Assembly (NCBI RefSeq): GCF_000425425.1
Contig: NZ_AUDK01000021.1
Coordinates: forward strand, 28,901-92,900
Length of the DNA: 64,000 bases
Direction of reading: 5' to 3'
Origin: Flavobacterium daejeonense DSM 17708
Lineage (GTDB): Bacteria > Bacteroidota > Bacteroidia > Flavobacteriales > Flavobacteriaceae
Part shown: piece by piece, positions 7,778 to 15,786 of the stretch
Numbering within the stretch: position 1 is the stretch's first letter
How the letters are laid out: each line of letters begins with the position of its first letter
The notes under the pieces: generated by a model
The model's input: only the letters and a program-made list of their open reading frames with translations
What the model was told of the DNA's origin: nothing
The model's database searches: none
Translations under genes and position numbers: made by a program

Positions 7778-8773
7778 TTACTGATTCAAAAGAATAGCGG
7801 CTTCTTTAGCAAAATAAGTTGAAATAAGGCTCGCTCCGGCACGTTTGATACACATTAGCTGCTCCATCATGATTTTGTCATTGTCCAGCCAACCTTTTTC
7901 AGCAGCGGCTTTAATCATCGCGTATTCGCCCGAAACATGATAAACGGTTACCGGAACATTCACAGCGTTTTTTACTTCGCGTACGATGTCTAAATAGGCG
8001 ATTCCAGGCTTAACCATGACCATGTCGGCACCTTCTTCAACGTCCCAAAGGGCTTCTTTTACGGCCTCAATGCGATTTGCATAGTCCATTTGATACGTTT
8101 TCTTGTCTTTTGGTACAACCACATCGGCTTCTTTAGGAGCGGAGTCTAAAGCATCGCGAAACGGTCCGTAAAATGCCGATGCATATTTAGCTGAATAACT
8201 CATGATGCCCACATTGTGAAAACCGGCAGCATCCAATCCCTGGCGTAATCTTAAAACTCTTCCGTCCATCATGTCGGATGGTGCTACAAAATCGGCTCCG
8301 GCCTCCGCATGTGAAACCGCCATTTTTACCAAAGCATCGTTTGTCGAATCATTTTCTACATCGCCATTAGCAATAATTCCGTCATGACCGTAAATAGAGT
8401 AGGGATCTAAAGCTACATCAGGCATTACAATCATTTCCGGACAGGCTTCTTTGATCGCACGAATGGTTTGTTGCATCAAACCATTAGGATTCCAGGCTTC
8501 TTTACCGGTATTATCTTTTAGATTTTCGCTTACTTTTACGTAGATATTCACTGCACGAATGCCTAAAGCGAATAATTCCTCCACTTCTTCCACCGTTAAA
8601 TCTATCGAACGACGGAAAATTCCCGGCATCGATGGGATTTCTACTTTTACATTTTCGCCTTCGGCAATAAACATTGGAAACATAAAATCACTCGGACTTA
8701 ATGTAGTTTCACGAACTAAACTTCTAATCGATTCGTTAATACGTAATCTTCTGCCTCGTTGTAATGGGAACAT
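7778..8773 (-). CDS. hemB: Porphobilinogen synthase (delta-aminolevulinate dehydratase)
   Basis: Condenses two 5-aminolevulinate molecules to porphobilinogen. The 331 residues match the family. The two Schiff-base lysines are recognisable in SYSAKYASAFYGPFRD and MVKPGIAYLD. The metal-site stretch reads PDVALDPYSIYGHDG, with Asp and Ala where zinc enzymes have cysteines, so this is the magnesium-type, cysteine-free version. It is the last gene of the hem cluster on this strand, separated from hemF by the RAYT insertion; in the absence of the insertion it would directly follow hemF. Confidence 0.96.
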   Translation of the reverse strand: MFPLQRGRRLRINESIRSLVRETTLSPSDFMFPMFIAEGENVKVEIPSMPGIFRRSIDLTVEEVEELFALGIRAVNIYVKVSENLKDNTGKEAWNPNGLMQQTIRAIKEACPEMIVMPDVALDPYSIYGHDGIIANGDVENDSTNDALVKMAVSHAEAGADFVAPSDMMDGRVLRLRQGLDAAGFHNVGIMSYSAKYASAFYGPFRDALDSAPKEADVVVPKDKKTYQMDYANRIEAVKEALWDVEEGADMVMVKPGIAYLDIVREVKNAVNVPVTVYHVSGEYAMIKAAAEKGWLDNDKIMMEQLMCIKRAGASLISTYFAKEAAILLNQ

Positions 8774-8787
8774 ATATTATAGTTTTT

Positions 8788-8816
8788 CAAGCTCCGTAGG
8801 AGCGTAATATTTATAG
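8788..8816 (-). repeat. REP-like palindrome 1 (between hemB and RAYT)
   Basis: Core hairpin GCTCC-gta-GGAGC at 8791-8803. Read on the minus strand it is preceded by CTATAAATAT, the same head found in elements 3 and 4 on the other strand. It lies 15 bases before the hemB start. Confidence 0.75.
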
Positions 8817-8836
8817 ATTGTTTTCAGTTCTGTTTT

Positions 8837-8867
8837 TTAGCTCCAGAGGAGCGGCATCTTATATATC
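8837..8867 (-). repeat. REP-like palindrome 2 (directly downstream of RAYT)
   Basis: Core hairpin GCTCC-aga-GGAGC at 8840-8852, overlapping the end of the transposase gene. It has the same orientation as element 1, but the CTATAAATAT head is degenerate here. Confidence 0.7.
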
Positions 8868-9317
8868 TTCGAATAGATATTCATTCTTAAAATCAATATT
8901 AAACAATTTTAAAAATTCTATATATTCTTCTTTAAATGTTTTTGTCTTGTGATGTTCTTTCTGATTTTGAATATAATTAATAACATTTGTCAATTGTGAA
9001 TGACTATAAGTGAATGCTCCAAACCCCGTTTGCCATTCAAATTTACCATTTATCCATCTTTTTTCATTGATAAACCGCGAAGAATTGGCTTTTATATCTC
9101 TTACCAAATCTGATAAAGCTTTATTGGGCTTCAATCCAATAAGGATATGAATATGATCTGGCATTCCGTTAATGGCAATTAATTTTTGACCTTCATTTGT
9201 AACAATTCCAGTTATATATTTATACAATTCATCTTTCCATTTATTAGAAATCAGATTTTGTCTTCCCTTGACAGCAAAGACAATTTGAATATATAACTGT
9301 GAATAGGTATTTGCCAT
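8859..9317 (-). mobile_element. REP-associated tyrosine transposase (RAYT), IS200/IS605 TnpA family
   Basis: A 152-residue single-strand DNA transposase of the Y1 HUH class. The HUH motif is HIHILIG (about residue 56), preceded by INGMPD. The catalytic tyrosine is probably in VINYIQNQKEHH (about 114-125). The gene is intact. It is flanked by two REP-like palindromes on each side in mirrored orientation, which fits a RAYT domesticated with its REP sequences rather than a classical IS; I see no IS605 tnpB and no target duplication. It interrupts the hemF-hemB junction without breaking either gene. Confidence 0.88.
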
Positions 9318-9333
9318 TGTAAATATCTTGTTG

Positions 9334-9364
9334 CTATAAATATGGCGCTCCTACGGAGCTCAAA
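9334..9364 (+). repeat. REP-like palindrome 3 (upstream of RAYT)
   Basis: CTATAAATAT followed by the core hairpin GCTCC-tac-GGAGC at 9347-9359. It is in opposite orientation to elements 1 and 2, 17 bases before the RAYT start on the other side. Confidence 0.75.
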
Positions 9365-9383
9365 TGAACACAATAAATTGTTT

Positions 9384-9412
9384 CTATAAATATAGCGCTT
9401 CTCTGAAGCTTT
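9384..9412 (+). repeat. REP-like palindrome 4 (adjoining the hemF stop)
   Basis: CTATAAATAT followed by a variant core, GCTTC-tct-GAAGC at 9397-9409. Both arms carry compensating changes relative to GCTCC/GGAGC, so pairing is kept. The element touches the hemF stop codon at 9411. Confidence 0.72.
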
Positions 9413-10313
9413 AAATCCAATTAACAGGTTTTTCTAATACTTTCAACAATTTTTCTTCTTCACTTCCCGCTTCCGGATGATGGTTATAAACCCATTGTAC
9501 ATGTGGTGGTAAACTCATCAAAATAGATTCAATTCTTCCATTGGTTTTTAAGCCAAACAAAGTGCCTTTGTCGTGAACCAAATTGAATTCTACATAACGA
9601 CCACGACGGATTTCCTGCCAGTTTCTTTGAGCTGCTGTATAGGGTAGATCTTTTCTTCGTTCTACAATTGGAACATAAGCTTCCAGGAAACTATTTCCAA
9701 CTTCAGTAACGAAATTGAACCAATTCTCCATAGACATTTCTGGAGTTGCTTTACAATAATCGAAAAACAATCCGCCAAGACCGCGGGCTTCGTTACGGTG
9801 TGCATTCCAGAAATAAGTATCACATTGTTTTTTATATTTTGGATAAAACTCCGGATTGTGTTTGTCGCAAGCCGTTTTGCAAGTTTGATGAAAGTGCTTT
9901 GCATCTTCTTCAAACAGATAATAAGGAGTTAAATCCTGTCCGCCACCAAACCACTGCTGGAATACATTACCTTTATCATCGTACATTTCAAAATAGCGCC
10001 AGTTAGCATGAACTGTTGGGACCATTGGGCTTTTCGGATGAATGACCAAACTCAGTCCGCAGGCAAAAAAATTAGCTTCGCCTACGTTGAATAGTTTTTG
10101 CATAGAATCCGGTAATTTACCGTGAACTGCAGAGATATTCACTCCGCCTTTTTCAAAAACGGCTCCGTTTTCAATTACGCGGGTTCTTCCGCCACCGCCT
10201 TCAGGGCGTTTCCAAAGATCTTCACGGAATTTGGCTTGACCATCAATAGCTTCCAGTCCTGCTACGATTTGGTCTTGGAGATTTTGAATGTAGGCGTAAA
10301 ATTTGTCTTTCAT
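9411..10313 (-). CDS. hemF: Oxygen-dependent coproporphyrinogen III oxidase
   Basis: Converts coproporphyrinogen III to protoporphyrinogen IX by two oxidative decarboxylations, with O2 as oxidant. The 300 residues and the motifs VIHPKSPMVPTVHANWRYFE, FGGGQDLTPYY, RGLGGLFFDY and RRGRYVEFNLVHDKGT identify HemF and exclude the radical-SAM HemN. Its ATG shares one base with the TAA of the small upstream gene (TAATG at 10311-10315), indicating coupled translation. The organism must therefore make heme aerobically. Confidence 0.96.
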   Translation of the reverse strand: MKDKFYAYIQNLQDQIVAGLEAIDGQAKFREDLWKRPEGGGGRTRVIENGAVFEKGGVNISAVHGKLPDSMQKLFNVGEANFFACGLSLVIHPKSPMVPTVHANWRYFEMYDDKGNVFQQWFGGGQDLTPYYLFEEDAKHFHQTCKTACDKHNPEFYPKYKKQCDTYFWNAHRNEARGLGGLFFDYCKATPEMSMENWFNFVTEVGNSFLEAYVPIVERRKDLPYTAAQRNWQEIRRGRYVEFNLVHDKGTLFGLKTNGRIESILMSLPPHVQWVYNHHPEAGSEEEKLLKVLEKPVNWI

Positions 10314-10687
10314 TATAAATTGGCTTTTACAGCCGCTATTTTATTAAAAATTCCAAACGAAAAAGTTTTGCTCTCTGTTTGGATGTAATTGTAAATGCTA
10401 AGTGCTTTTTCTTTGAAATTAAACTGATTTTCTTTTGAAAAATTAATCAAAAAATCAGCAAATTGCTCTTTGTGATCCCAGTCCAGGTGCAATCTTTCTA
10501 AAAGTATAATTAAATCTTCGGATGAAATTGAAGCCAGACTTTCAATATTGAGTCCGAAATCTTTTAAAGCTTCTTCAATTTTATCTAAATCAAAAGCTTT
10601 TTCAGGTACAAAAACCAACGAATGCAATGTTTTGAGTACATTGTCAATTCTGATTTTTTCTTCGTCTCTTAAGCCTTTGTTTAGCAT
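10313..10687 (-). CDS. Conserved-looking small helical protein coupled to hemF
   Basis: A 124-residue soluble protein, rich in Leu, Lys, Asp and Glu and probably all alpha-helical, without a signal or membrane segment. I do not recognise a family. Its stop overlaps the hemF start by one base, and it follows hemE, so it is embedded in the heme operon and is likely made together with HemF. A structural or accessory role in heme synthesis is only an inference from position. Confidence 0.75.
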   Translation of the reverse strand: MLNKGLRDEEKIRIDNVLKTLHSLVFVPEKAFDLDKIEEALKDFGLNIESLASISSEDLIILLERLHLDWDHKEQFADFLINFSKENQFNFKEKALSIYNYIQTESKTFSFGIFNKIAAVKANL

Positions 10688-10696
10688 TTTATTTGG

Positions 10697-10769
10697 TTGT
10701 TAGTTGCTAGTTGTTAGTTGACAGTTACTATGATTTTTCAAACAACTATCAACTAACAACTGTCAACAA
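10697..10769. repeat. Stutter-repeat hairpin between hemE and the small gene
   Basis: GTTGTTAGTTGACAGTT (10710-10726) pairs with AACTATCAACTAACAAC (10744-10760) with one mismatch. Both arms are built from drifting copies of GTTAGTT or its complement. The hairpin lies inside the operon and could limit or process the transcript. Confidence 0.6.
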
Positions 10770-11795
10770 TTAATTTCCGTATTCTTTCACTGCATCAATA
10801 AACGCTTTAGCGTGATCTACAGGAATATTTGGTAAAATTCCGTGACCTAAATTCACTACATACTTGTCTTTACCGAATTCGTCAATCATTTCGTGTACCA
10901 TTTTTTTGATGGTTGGAATTGGCGAAAGCAATCTAGACGGGTCAAAATTTCCTTGTAGAGTCACATTTCCACCTGATAAATAACGAGCGTTTCTGGCCGA
11001 ACAAGTCCAGTCTACACCAAGAGCCGAAGCCTTACTTTTACCCATTTCATTTAAAGCAAACCAACAACCTTTTCCGAAAACAATAACCGGAGTGATTTCT
11101 GCCAAAGCCTCAACAATTTGGTTGATGTATTTCCATGAAAATTCCTGATAATCTGTAGGAGACAACATTCCACCCCAGGAATCAAAAATCTGAACGGCAT
11201 TAACACCTGTTTTTACTTTTTCTTTTAAATATAAAATGGTAGTATCGGTGATTTTTTGTAATAAAGTGTGGGCTGCAACCGGATCGGAGAAACAGAAACC
11301 TTTAGCTGTATCAAAACTTTTCGACCCTTTTCCTTCTACAGCATAACAGAAAATCGTCCAGGGCGAACCAGCGAAACCAATCAAAGGCACTTCGTCGTTC
11401 AGCATTTCCTTAGTCAGTTTCACAGCGTCAAATACGTAACCTAAAGTTTCATTCACGTCCGGAACAAAAACCTGATTGACCTGTTCCATGGTACGGATTG
11501 GATTTGGGATAATCGGACCTAAATTGTCTTTCAACTCAACGTGAATTCCCATCGCTCTTGGCACTACAAGGATATCCGAAAACAAAATCGCAGCATCCGG
11601 AGCAATACGACGAATAGGCTGTACGGTGATTTCGGCAGCTAATTCAGGAGTTTCACAACGGGTGAAAAAATCATATTTATCACGTAAAGCCCTGAATTCC
11701 GGTAAATATCTTCCTGCCTGACGCATCATCCAAACCGGTGGACGTTGTACAGTTTCTCCTTTTAGTGCTTTTAAAAATAGGTCGTTTTTTATCAT
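10770..11795 (-). CDS. hemE: Uroporphyrinogen decarboxylase
   Basis: Removes four carboxyl groups from uroporphyrinogen III to give coproporphyrinogen III. The 341 residues have the diagnostic N-terminal motif [17 protein letters not shown] with the catalytic arginines, [16 protein letters not shown] in the middle, and [19 protein letters not shown] at the C-terminus. It is the fourth gene of the hemACDE series, 94 bases after hemD. Confidence 0.97.
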   Translation of the reverse strand: MIKNDLFLKALKGETVQRPPVWMMRQAGRYLPEFRALRDKYDFFTRCETPELAAEITVQPIRRIAPDAAILFSDILVVPRAMGIHVELKDNLGPIIPNPIRTMEQVNQVFVPDVNETLGYVFDAVKLTKEMLNDEVPLIGFAGSPWTIFCYAVEGKGSKSFDTAKGFCFSDPVAAHTLLQKITDTTILYLKEKVKTGVNAVQIFDSWGGMLSPTDYQEFSWKYINQIVEALAEITPVIVFGKGCWFALNEMGKSKASALGVDWTCSARNARYLSGGNVTLQGNFDPSRLLSPIPTIKKMVHEMIDEFGKDKYVVNLGHGILPNIPVDHAKAFIDAVKEYGN

Positions 11796-11801
11796 TTTTT
11801 T

Positions 11802-11885
11802 TAAGCTATTGGCTATTAGCGGTAAGCTATTAGCATTATAATTATTTATTTTCGATTAAGCTAAAAGCTAATTACTGATAGCTAA
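11802..11885. repeat. Stutter-repeat spacer between hemD and hemE
   Basis: Drifting copies of TAAGCTATTAGC and TTGGCTATTAGC on the left (11802-11834) face complementary GCTAAAAGCTAATTA and GATAGCTA words on the right (11857-11884). The pairing is imperfect. It is the same style as the hemE/small-gene spacer but with a different word. Confidence 0.5.
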
Positions 11886-11889
11886 ATGT

Positions 11890-12558
11890 TTATTTATATT
11901 CTTCGATTACGGCTTCAATCACATCTTCAATTGTCGGTTCAGCGGCAATGACGATGTTTTTGGTTTTATTTTCTAATGCTGCTGCGGTGGTTTCGCCTAT
12001 GCAAAAGCAAACTTCTTTAGTGATTTTATTATTAGTCAGATAACTTTCAACAGCCGAAGGACTAAAAAACAAAATTCCATCAAAATTTTCCTCTTTGGAA
12101 ATTTTAAATGGAGCTAATTTAGTTTGGTAAACCTCGATTTCATTGAAAGTGATACCAGCATTTTTCAGTGCTTTTGGTAAGGTTTCTTTGCGTAGATTTC
12201 CGCTGAAAAAAGTATAGCTTTCTTTGTTGTAGATAAGCGTGATTATTTCTGCCAATTCAGATGCGTAATCCATATAAGCTTCTACTTTAAAACCATTTGC
12301 CTCCAGCAAATCTTTGGTTTTTTCACCTACACAAAATACATTTTTAGATTTAAGTTTTTCCCAGTCCTTTTGTTCCAATAAACTTAAAACAGCATTTTGA
12401 CTGCTGAAAATCAAATTAGTATTGATTCCTTTTAATTCAAAAGGAGTGTTTTTGATTTCGATGAAATCCTGTTCTAAAAGGTCAAAACCGGCATCAAGAA
12501 AAGCCTGACGTTGTGCTACAGCTAAAGTTTTGGTCGAAAGAATACTGATTTGACTCAT
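11890..12558 (-). CDS. hemD: Uroporphyrinogen-III synthase
   Basis: Closes hydroxymethylbilane to uroporphyrinogen III with inversion of ring D. The family is poorly conserved; the 222-residue length, the two-domain alternating Rossmann-like pattern, ILFFSPSAVESYL (about 157-170) and CIGETTAAAL (about 185-194) support the call, as does the gene order. Its ATG overlaps the hemC TAA by one base at 12558. Confidence 0.9.
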   Translation of the reverse strand: MSQISILSTKTLAVAQRQAFLDAGFDLLEQDFIEIKNTPFELKGINTNLIFSSQNAVLSLLEQKDWEKLKSKNVFCVGEKTKDLLEANGFKVEAYMDYASELAEIITLIYNKESYTFFSGNLRKETLPKALKNAGITFNEIEVYQTKLAPFKISKEENFDGILFFSPSAVESYLTNNKITKEVCFCIGETTAAALENKTKNIVIAAEPTIEDVIEAVIEEYK

Positions 12559-13484
12559 TACTTTTTCAAATTAGTTTTAATAGCATCCATAAGTTGGGCG
12601 CCGCCATTTTCCAGAATTTCTTTGGCTGAGTGGAATCCAAGTTTTTTCCATTCGGAAATGTCAACTACTTTGTTGATTTCTATTTTTTGTTTTCCGTCCA
12701 AAGAGAATAAAACGCCATCAAAATGTATGGTGTCCTCTTCTTCATTGTATTTGGCTAAAGCACCAATAGGAGCGGTACAACCGCCTTCTAAGGTTCTTAA
12801 AAACTGACGTTCGATATAAGTACAAACTTCTGTTTCGATGTCATTTAATTGGGAAACGGCATCCAAAGTATAATCATCATTTGCCATAACGACCACTAAC
12901 ATAGCGCCCTGAGCTGGTGCGGGAATCATCCAGTCCAGGTCGATATAATCACCCGGTTTTAAGTTGATTCGTTCCAGTCCGGCAGCGGCAAAAACAGCTC
13001 CGTTCCAGTCGTTGTCCTGTAGTTTTTGCATTCGGGTATTTACATTTCCGCGTAAATCCACTACGGTATGATTAGGGTATTTGTTGAGCCATTGCGCCTG
13101 ACGACGTAAACTTCCGGTGGCAATTGTTCCGTTGCTTTCCAGAAAATCTAAGTTTCCTTTGTGAACTAAAATATCCAGGGTGTTGGCTCTTTTTAAAACA
13201 GCTCCCTGAACAATTCCTGTAGGCAAAGCAGTAGGGACATCTTTCATGGAATGAACGGCAATATCCACATCGCCGTTAATCATTGCAATATCCAGTGTTT
13301 TAGTAAAAATTCCGGTGATTCCCAATTCGTAAAGAGGTTTGTCAAGAATAATATCGCCTTGTGATTTTACGGCAACAATTTCGGTTTTATAACCCAAATC
13401 GTTTAGTTTCTTTTGAACAGTATGTGCCTGCCATAAAGCGAGTTCGCTATCTCTTGTCCCGATACGTATTGTTTTTTCTGCCAT
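12558..13484 (-). CDS. hemC: Porphobilinogen deaminase (hydroxymethylbilane synthase)
   Basis: Polymerises four porphobilinogens into hydroxymethylbilane. The 308 residues carry IRIGTRDSELALWQA at the start, VDIAVHSMKDVPTALP, the substrate arginines in VVDLRGNVNTRMQKL, and the dipyrromethane cofactor cysteine in LEGGCTAPIGALA (about residue 240). The gene follows hemA by 72 bases and overlaps hemD by one base. Confidence 0.97.
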   Translation of the reverse strand: MAEKTIRIGTRDSELALWQAHTVQKKLNDLGYKTEIVAVKSQGDIILDKPLYELGITGIFTKTLDIAMINGDVDIAVHSMKDVPTALPTGIVQGAVLKRANTLDILVHKGNLDFLESNGTIATGSLRRQAQWLNKYPNHTVVDLRGNVNTRMQKLQDNDWNGAVFAAAGLERINLKPGDYIDLDWMIPAPAQGAMLVVVMANDDYTLDAVSQLNDIETEVCTYIERQFLRTLEGGCTAPIGALAKYNEEEDTIHFDGVLFSLDGKQKIEINKVVDISEWKKLGFHSAKEILENGGAQLMDAIKTNLKK

Positions 13485-13556
13485 TTTGTTTTACATCATA
13501 ACTTAAATTATGATTTAGTTAAATTTATGAAAATTGGTGTAATTTGTGTTGAAAAA

Positions 13557-14813
13557 TTATTTCACTACAGCTTCAATTTTAAAGACTTTTTCAATCCATT
13601 CAATGCTTTCATCTACCATGGTGTTTTCATCTTTGAGATGATTGGCAAAATGAGTCGTGATTTTTTGAATGATTCTGTTGCTGATGATTTCGGCTTGTTT
13701 TTCGTTAAAATCGGCTATTTTTTTACTTTGAAAATCCAATTCTGAATTTTTGATTTCATTCAGTTTGGCTTTCAGCGCATTGATGGTTGGGGCAAATTTT
13801 CGACCTTTTGTCCAAATTTTGAATTCGTCTTTTATTTCTTCGATGATGGCTTCTGCAGCAGGAATGTGTTTTTTTCTGTTCTCCAAAGTTTCATCGGTTA
13901 TTTGCGATAAGTGATCCATGTGAATCAATGTTACTCCTTCAATTTCGGTAACATTTTCATTTACATTTTTAGGAATGGACAAATCTAAAATCAGTAAAGG
14001 TTTTTTCAGATTTAAAATTGCTTTGTCCACGGTTGGATTTTGAGCGCCGGTAGCTACAACTAAAACATCCGCTTTTTGTAATTCCAGTTGTAAATCGGCA
14101 TAATCTTTTACCACCAAATCCAGTTTCTCAGCCAGTTTTTCAGCCTTGTCTTTGGTTCTGTTGATAAGGGTAATTTGTTCGTGTTTGGTATGTTTTACCA
14201 GATTTTCACAGGTGTTTCTCCCAATTTTTCCTGTTCCGAAAAGCAGGATATTTTTATTGGCAATATCTTCAACATTTTTGATAATATATTGAACTGATGC
14301 AAAGGAAACAGAGGTTGCTCCGGAAGAAATTTCAGTGTCGGTTTTGATTTTTTTACTTGCCTGAATCACCGAATTGACTAAACGTTCCATGAAAGCGTTT
14401 ACTAAACCATAGGATTTACTTTGAATAAAGGCATTTTTGATTTGGCTGATGATTTCAAAATCACCTAAAATCTGACTGTCTAATCCGGTTCCTACGCGAA
14501 ACATGTGGTTGACCGCTTCCTGATTTTTATAGATGTAGGCTACTTCCTGAAATTCCTGAACCGAACCATTACTGTTTTCACAAAGCAGTTTGATAAGCTC
14601 ATAAGGATGATTGGCAAAACCATAGATTTCGGTTCTGTTACAGGTTGAAGTTACAATTAAAGCTTCAATTCCTTCGGCTTCAGCCTGAGTTAACAGAATA
14701 GATTGAGCTTTGGCATCTAAGCTAAATTTTCCTCTAATCGTTGCATCTGCTTTCTTATAACTTAGTCCTAAAGCGTAAAAAGTGGTATTTCTGGACATAT
14801 TAAAACTTTCCAT
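13557..14813 (-). CDS. hemA: Glutamyl-tRNA reductase
   Basis: First committed step of C5 heme synthesis: reduces glutamyl-tRNA to glutamate-1-semialdehyde with NADPH. The catalytic cysteine is in VTSTCNRTEIYG (about residue 58), the NADPH Rossmann motif is LLFGTGKIGRNTCENL (about 192), and a C-terminal helical dimerisation domain follows. There are 418 residues from ATG 14813; an in-frame ATG at 14798 (MSRNTTFYA) is also possible. It is the first gene of the operon and has a good promoter at 14841-14872. Its partner glutamate-semialdehyde aminomutase gene is not in the window. Confidence 0.95.
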   Translation of the reverse strand: MESFNMSRNTTFYALGLSYKKADATIRGKFSLDAKAQSILLTQAEAEGIEALIVTSTCNRTEIYGFANHPYELIKLLCENSNGSVQEFQEVAYIYKNQEAVNHMFRVGTGLDSQILGDFEIISQIKNAFIQSKSYGLVNAFMERLVNSVIQASKKIKTDTEISSGATSVSFASVQYIIKNVEDIANKNILLFGTGKIGRNTCENLVKHTKHEQITLINRTKDKAEKLAEKLDLVVKDYADLQLELQKADVLVVATGAQNPTVDKAILNLKKPLLILDLSIPKNVNENVTEIEGVTLIHMDHLSQITDETLENRKKHIPAAEAIIEEIKDEFKIWTKGRKFAPTINALKAKLNEIKNSELDFQSKKIADFNEKQAEIISNRIIQKITTHFANHLKDENTMVDESIEWIEKVFKIEAVVK

Positions 14814-14840
14814 AATTATACTTTCCTTAAAAAAGTTCTA

Positions 14841-14872
14841 CAAAAGTATTATTAACTATTTTATAAAAACAA
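14841..14872 (-). promoter_or_regulatory. hemA promoter, Bacteroidota TTG / TAnnTTTG type
   Basis: On the minus strand TTG (14872-14870) is followed after 21 bases by TACTTTTG (14848-14841), matching both consensus elements and the usual spacing. Transcription would start near 14835, giving a leader of about 20 bases before the hemA ATG at 14813. Confidence 0.7.
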
Positions 14873-14889
14873 CGCTGTAAGTTCTTTTT

Positions 14890-14906
14890 GTGTCGCTAAG
14901 AGACAC
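14890..14906. promoter_or_regulatory. Inverted repeat upstream of the hemA promoter
   Basis: GTGTC-gctaaga-GACAC, perfect five-base arms, 18 bases upstream of the -33 element. The position suits an activator site, and an AraC-type gene lies in the same locus, but nothing links the two directly. Confidence 0.35.
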
Positions 14907-15141
14907 TTTGGTCTTAAATGGTCATTATAAAATCGATTCTATTCGAAAAATCAGTAAAAACAGTTGTTTTTAGAATATTTGTGTAGATTTATTCTAAATA
15001 ACTAATTACAAATAACTATTTTTATATAAGCAAAAAATATCGCTGAGGGTTCTGGTAAATTGTTATTAAATGGCAGTGAGAAGTGTATATTGTAAAATTA
15101 TATAACAATTTATGCTGAGGTATTTTTCAATTGCATTTAAA

Positions 15142-15173
15142 TAAAAACGCTACCCTTTACGGGAGCGTTTTTA
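15142..15173 (-). terminator. Bidirectional terminator after the truncated hemoglobin gene
   Basis: AAAAACGCT (15143-15151) pairs with AGCGTTTTT (15164-15172) around a 12-base loop that itself starts and ends ACCC/CGGG-like. It lies 14 bases past the stop of the minus-strand lipoprotein gene and ends the 17592-15187 unit. Confidence 0.8.
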
Positions 15174-15186
15174 TTTTCAAAAAGAA

Positions 15187-15768
15187 TTATTTTTGAACTA
15201 TTGGAGTTCTTAATGACTCTAATACAGCAACAATATCGGTGTAAAGTTCTGTATTGGAAGCCACACCATTTGTGTTAGCAGCTGCGCCTACATAACCTAC
15301 AAATTTGGTGTAATCCGCATTAGAAGATTTTGTTCCCATACGCGGATTTTTAGCCGGGTTGTGAGCATCGGCCATACTTAAACCCGAATACATATTTACT
15401 GAATTTGTTCCTCCGGTATTGTAGGAGAAGAAGTCGGTTAAGTTATCTACTAATATGGCTAAATTAGTTGTGTTTCCTGCATCAACTTCAGTTAAAAGTG
15501 GCGCAAAATGAGCTCCTAGATTTCCGGATGCATTCGCCTCGACATCTGCCACAATAAGCCCTACAGTAGAATTTATTACTTTACGGTAAGATAAGCGTCC
15601 TTGTTCAATCATTTGACCGGAATTATCAGGATCAGCAACCATAGTAGTTCCCCCCAATCGGACATAAATCGAAGCTTTTACTTCCGGATCATCATTGTCA
15701 TTACATGAGGTTAATGCAGCCGATGCAATTAACAAAACACTAAGCGTAAGTTTTGAAAAATTTTTCAT
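15187..15768 (-). CDS. Lipoprotein with a group 1 truncated hemoglobin domain
   Basis: A 193-residue exported protein. The signal ends ALTSCND, a lipobox with Cys22. The rest follows the truncated globin pattern: SIYVRLGG start (about 33-40), YRKVINSTVGLIVADVEAN and HFAPLL (helices B-E region), LTDFFSYNTGG, then YSGLSMADAHNP, where the histidine occupies the proximal heme-ligand position, and VLESLRTPIVQ as the final helix. It should bind heme in the envelope; ligand sensing, NO/O2 chemistry or electron transfer are all possible. Most truncated globins are cytosolic, so a lipid-anchored form is unusual. It ends a four-gene minus-strand unit. Confidence 0.75.
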   Translation of the reverse strand: MKNFSKLTLSVLLIASAALTSCNDNDDPEVKASIYVRLGGTTMVADPDNSGQMIEQGRLSYRKVINSTVGLIVADVEANASGNLGAHFAPLLTEVDAGNTTNLAILVDNLTDFFSYNTGGTNSVNMYSGLSMADAHNPAKNPRMGTKSSNADYTKFVGYVGAAANTNGVASNTELYTDIVAVLESLRTPIVQK

Positions 15769-15786
15769 AATAATGGGATTTAAAGG

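Larger units (their letters stand above)
14814..15186. other. Longest non-coding gap (373 bases): hemA upstream region
   Basis: Apart from the hemA promoter (14841-14872), an inverted repeat (14890-14906) and the terminator near 15142-15173, I see only AT-rich sequence with no convincing reading frame or RNA gene between about 14910 and 15140. Confidence 0.6.

Noticed and set aside
8859..9317. Complete IS200/IS605 insertion sequence
   Set aside because: No tnpB, no IS-type end hairpins other than the REP-like ones, and both neighbouring genes are intact; RAYT fits better.
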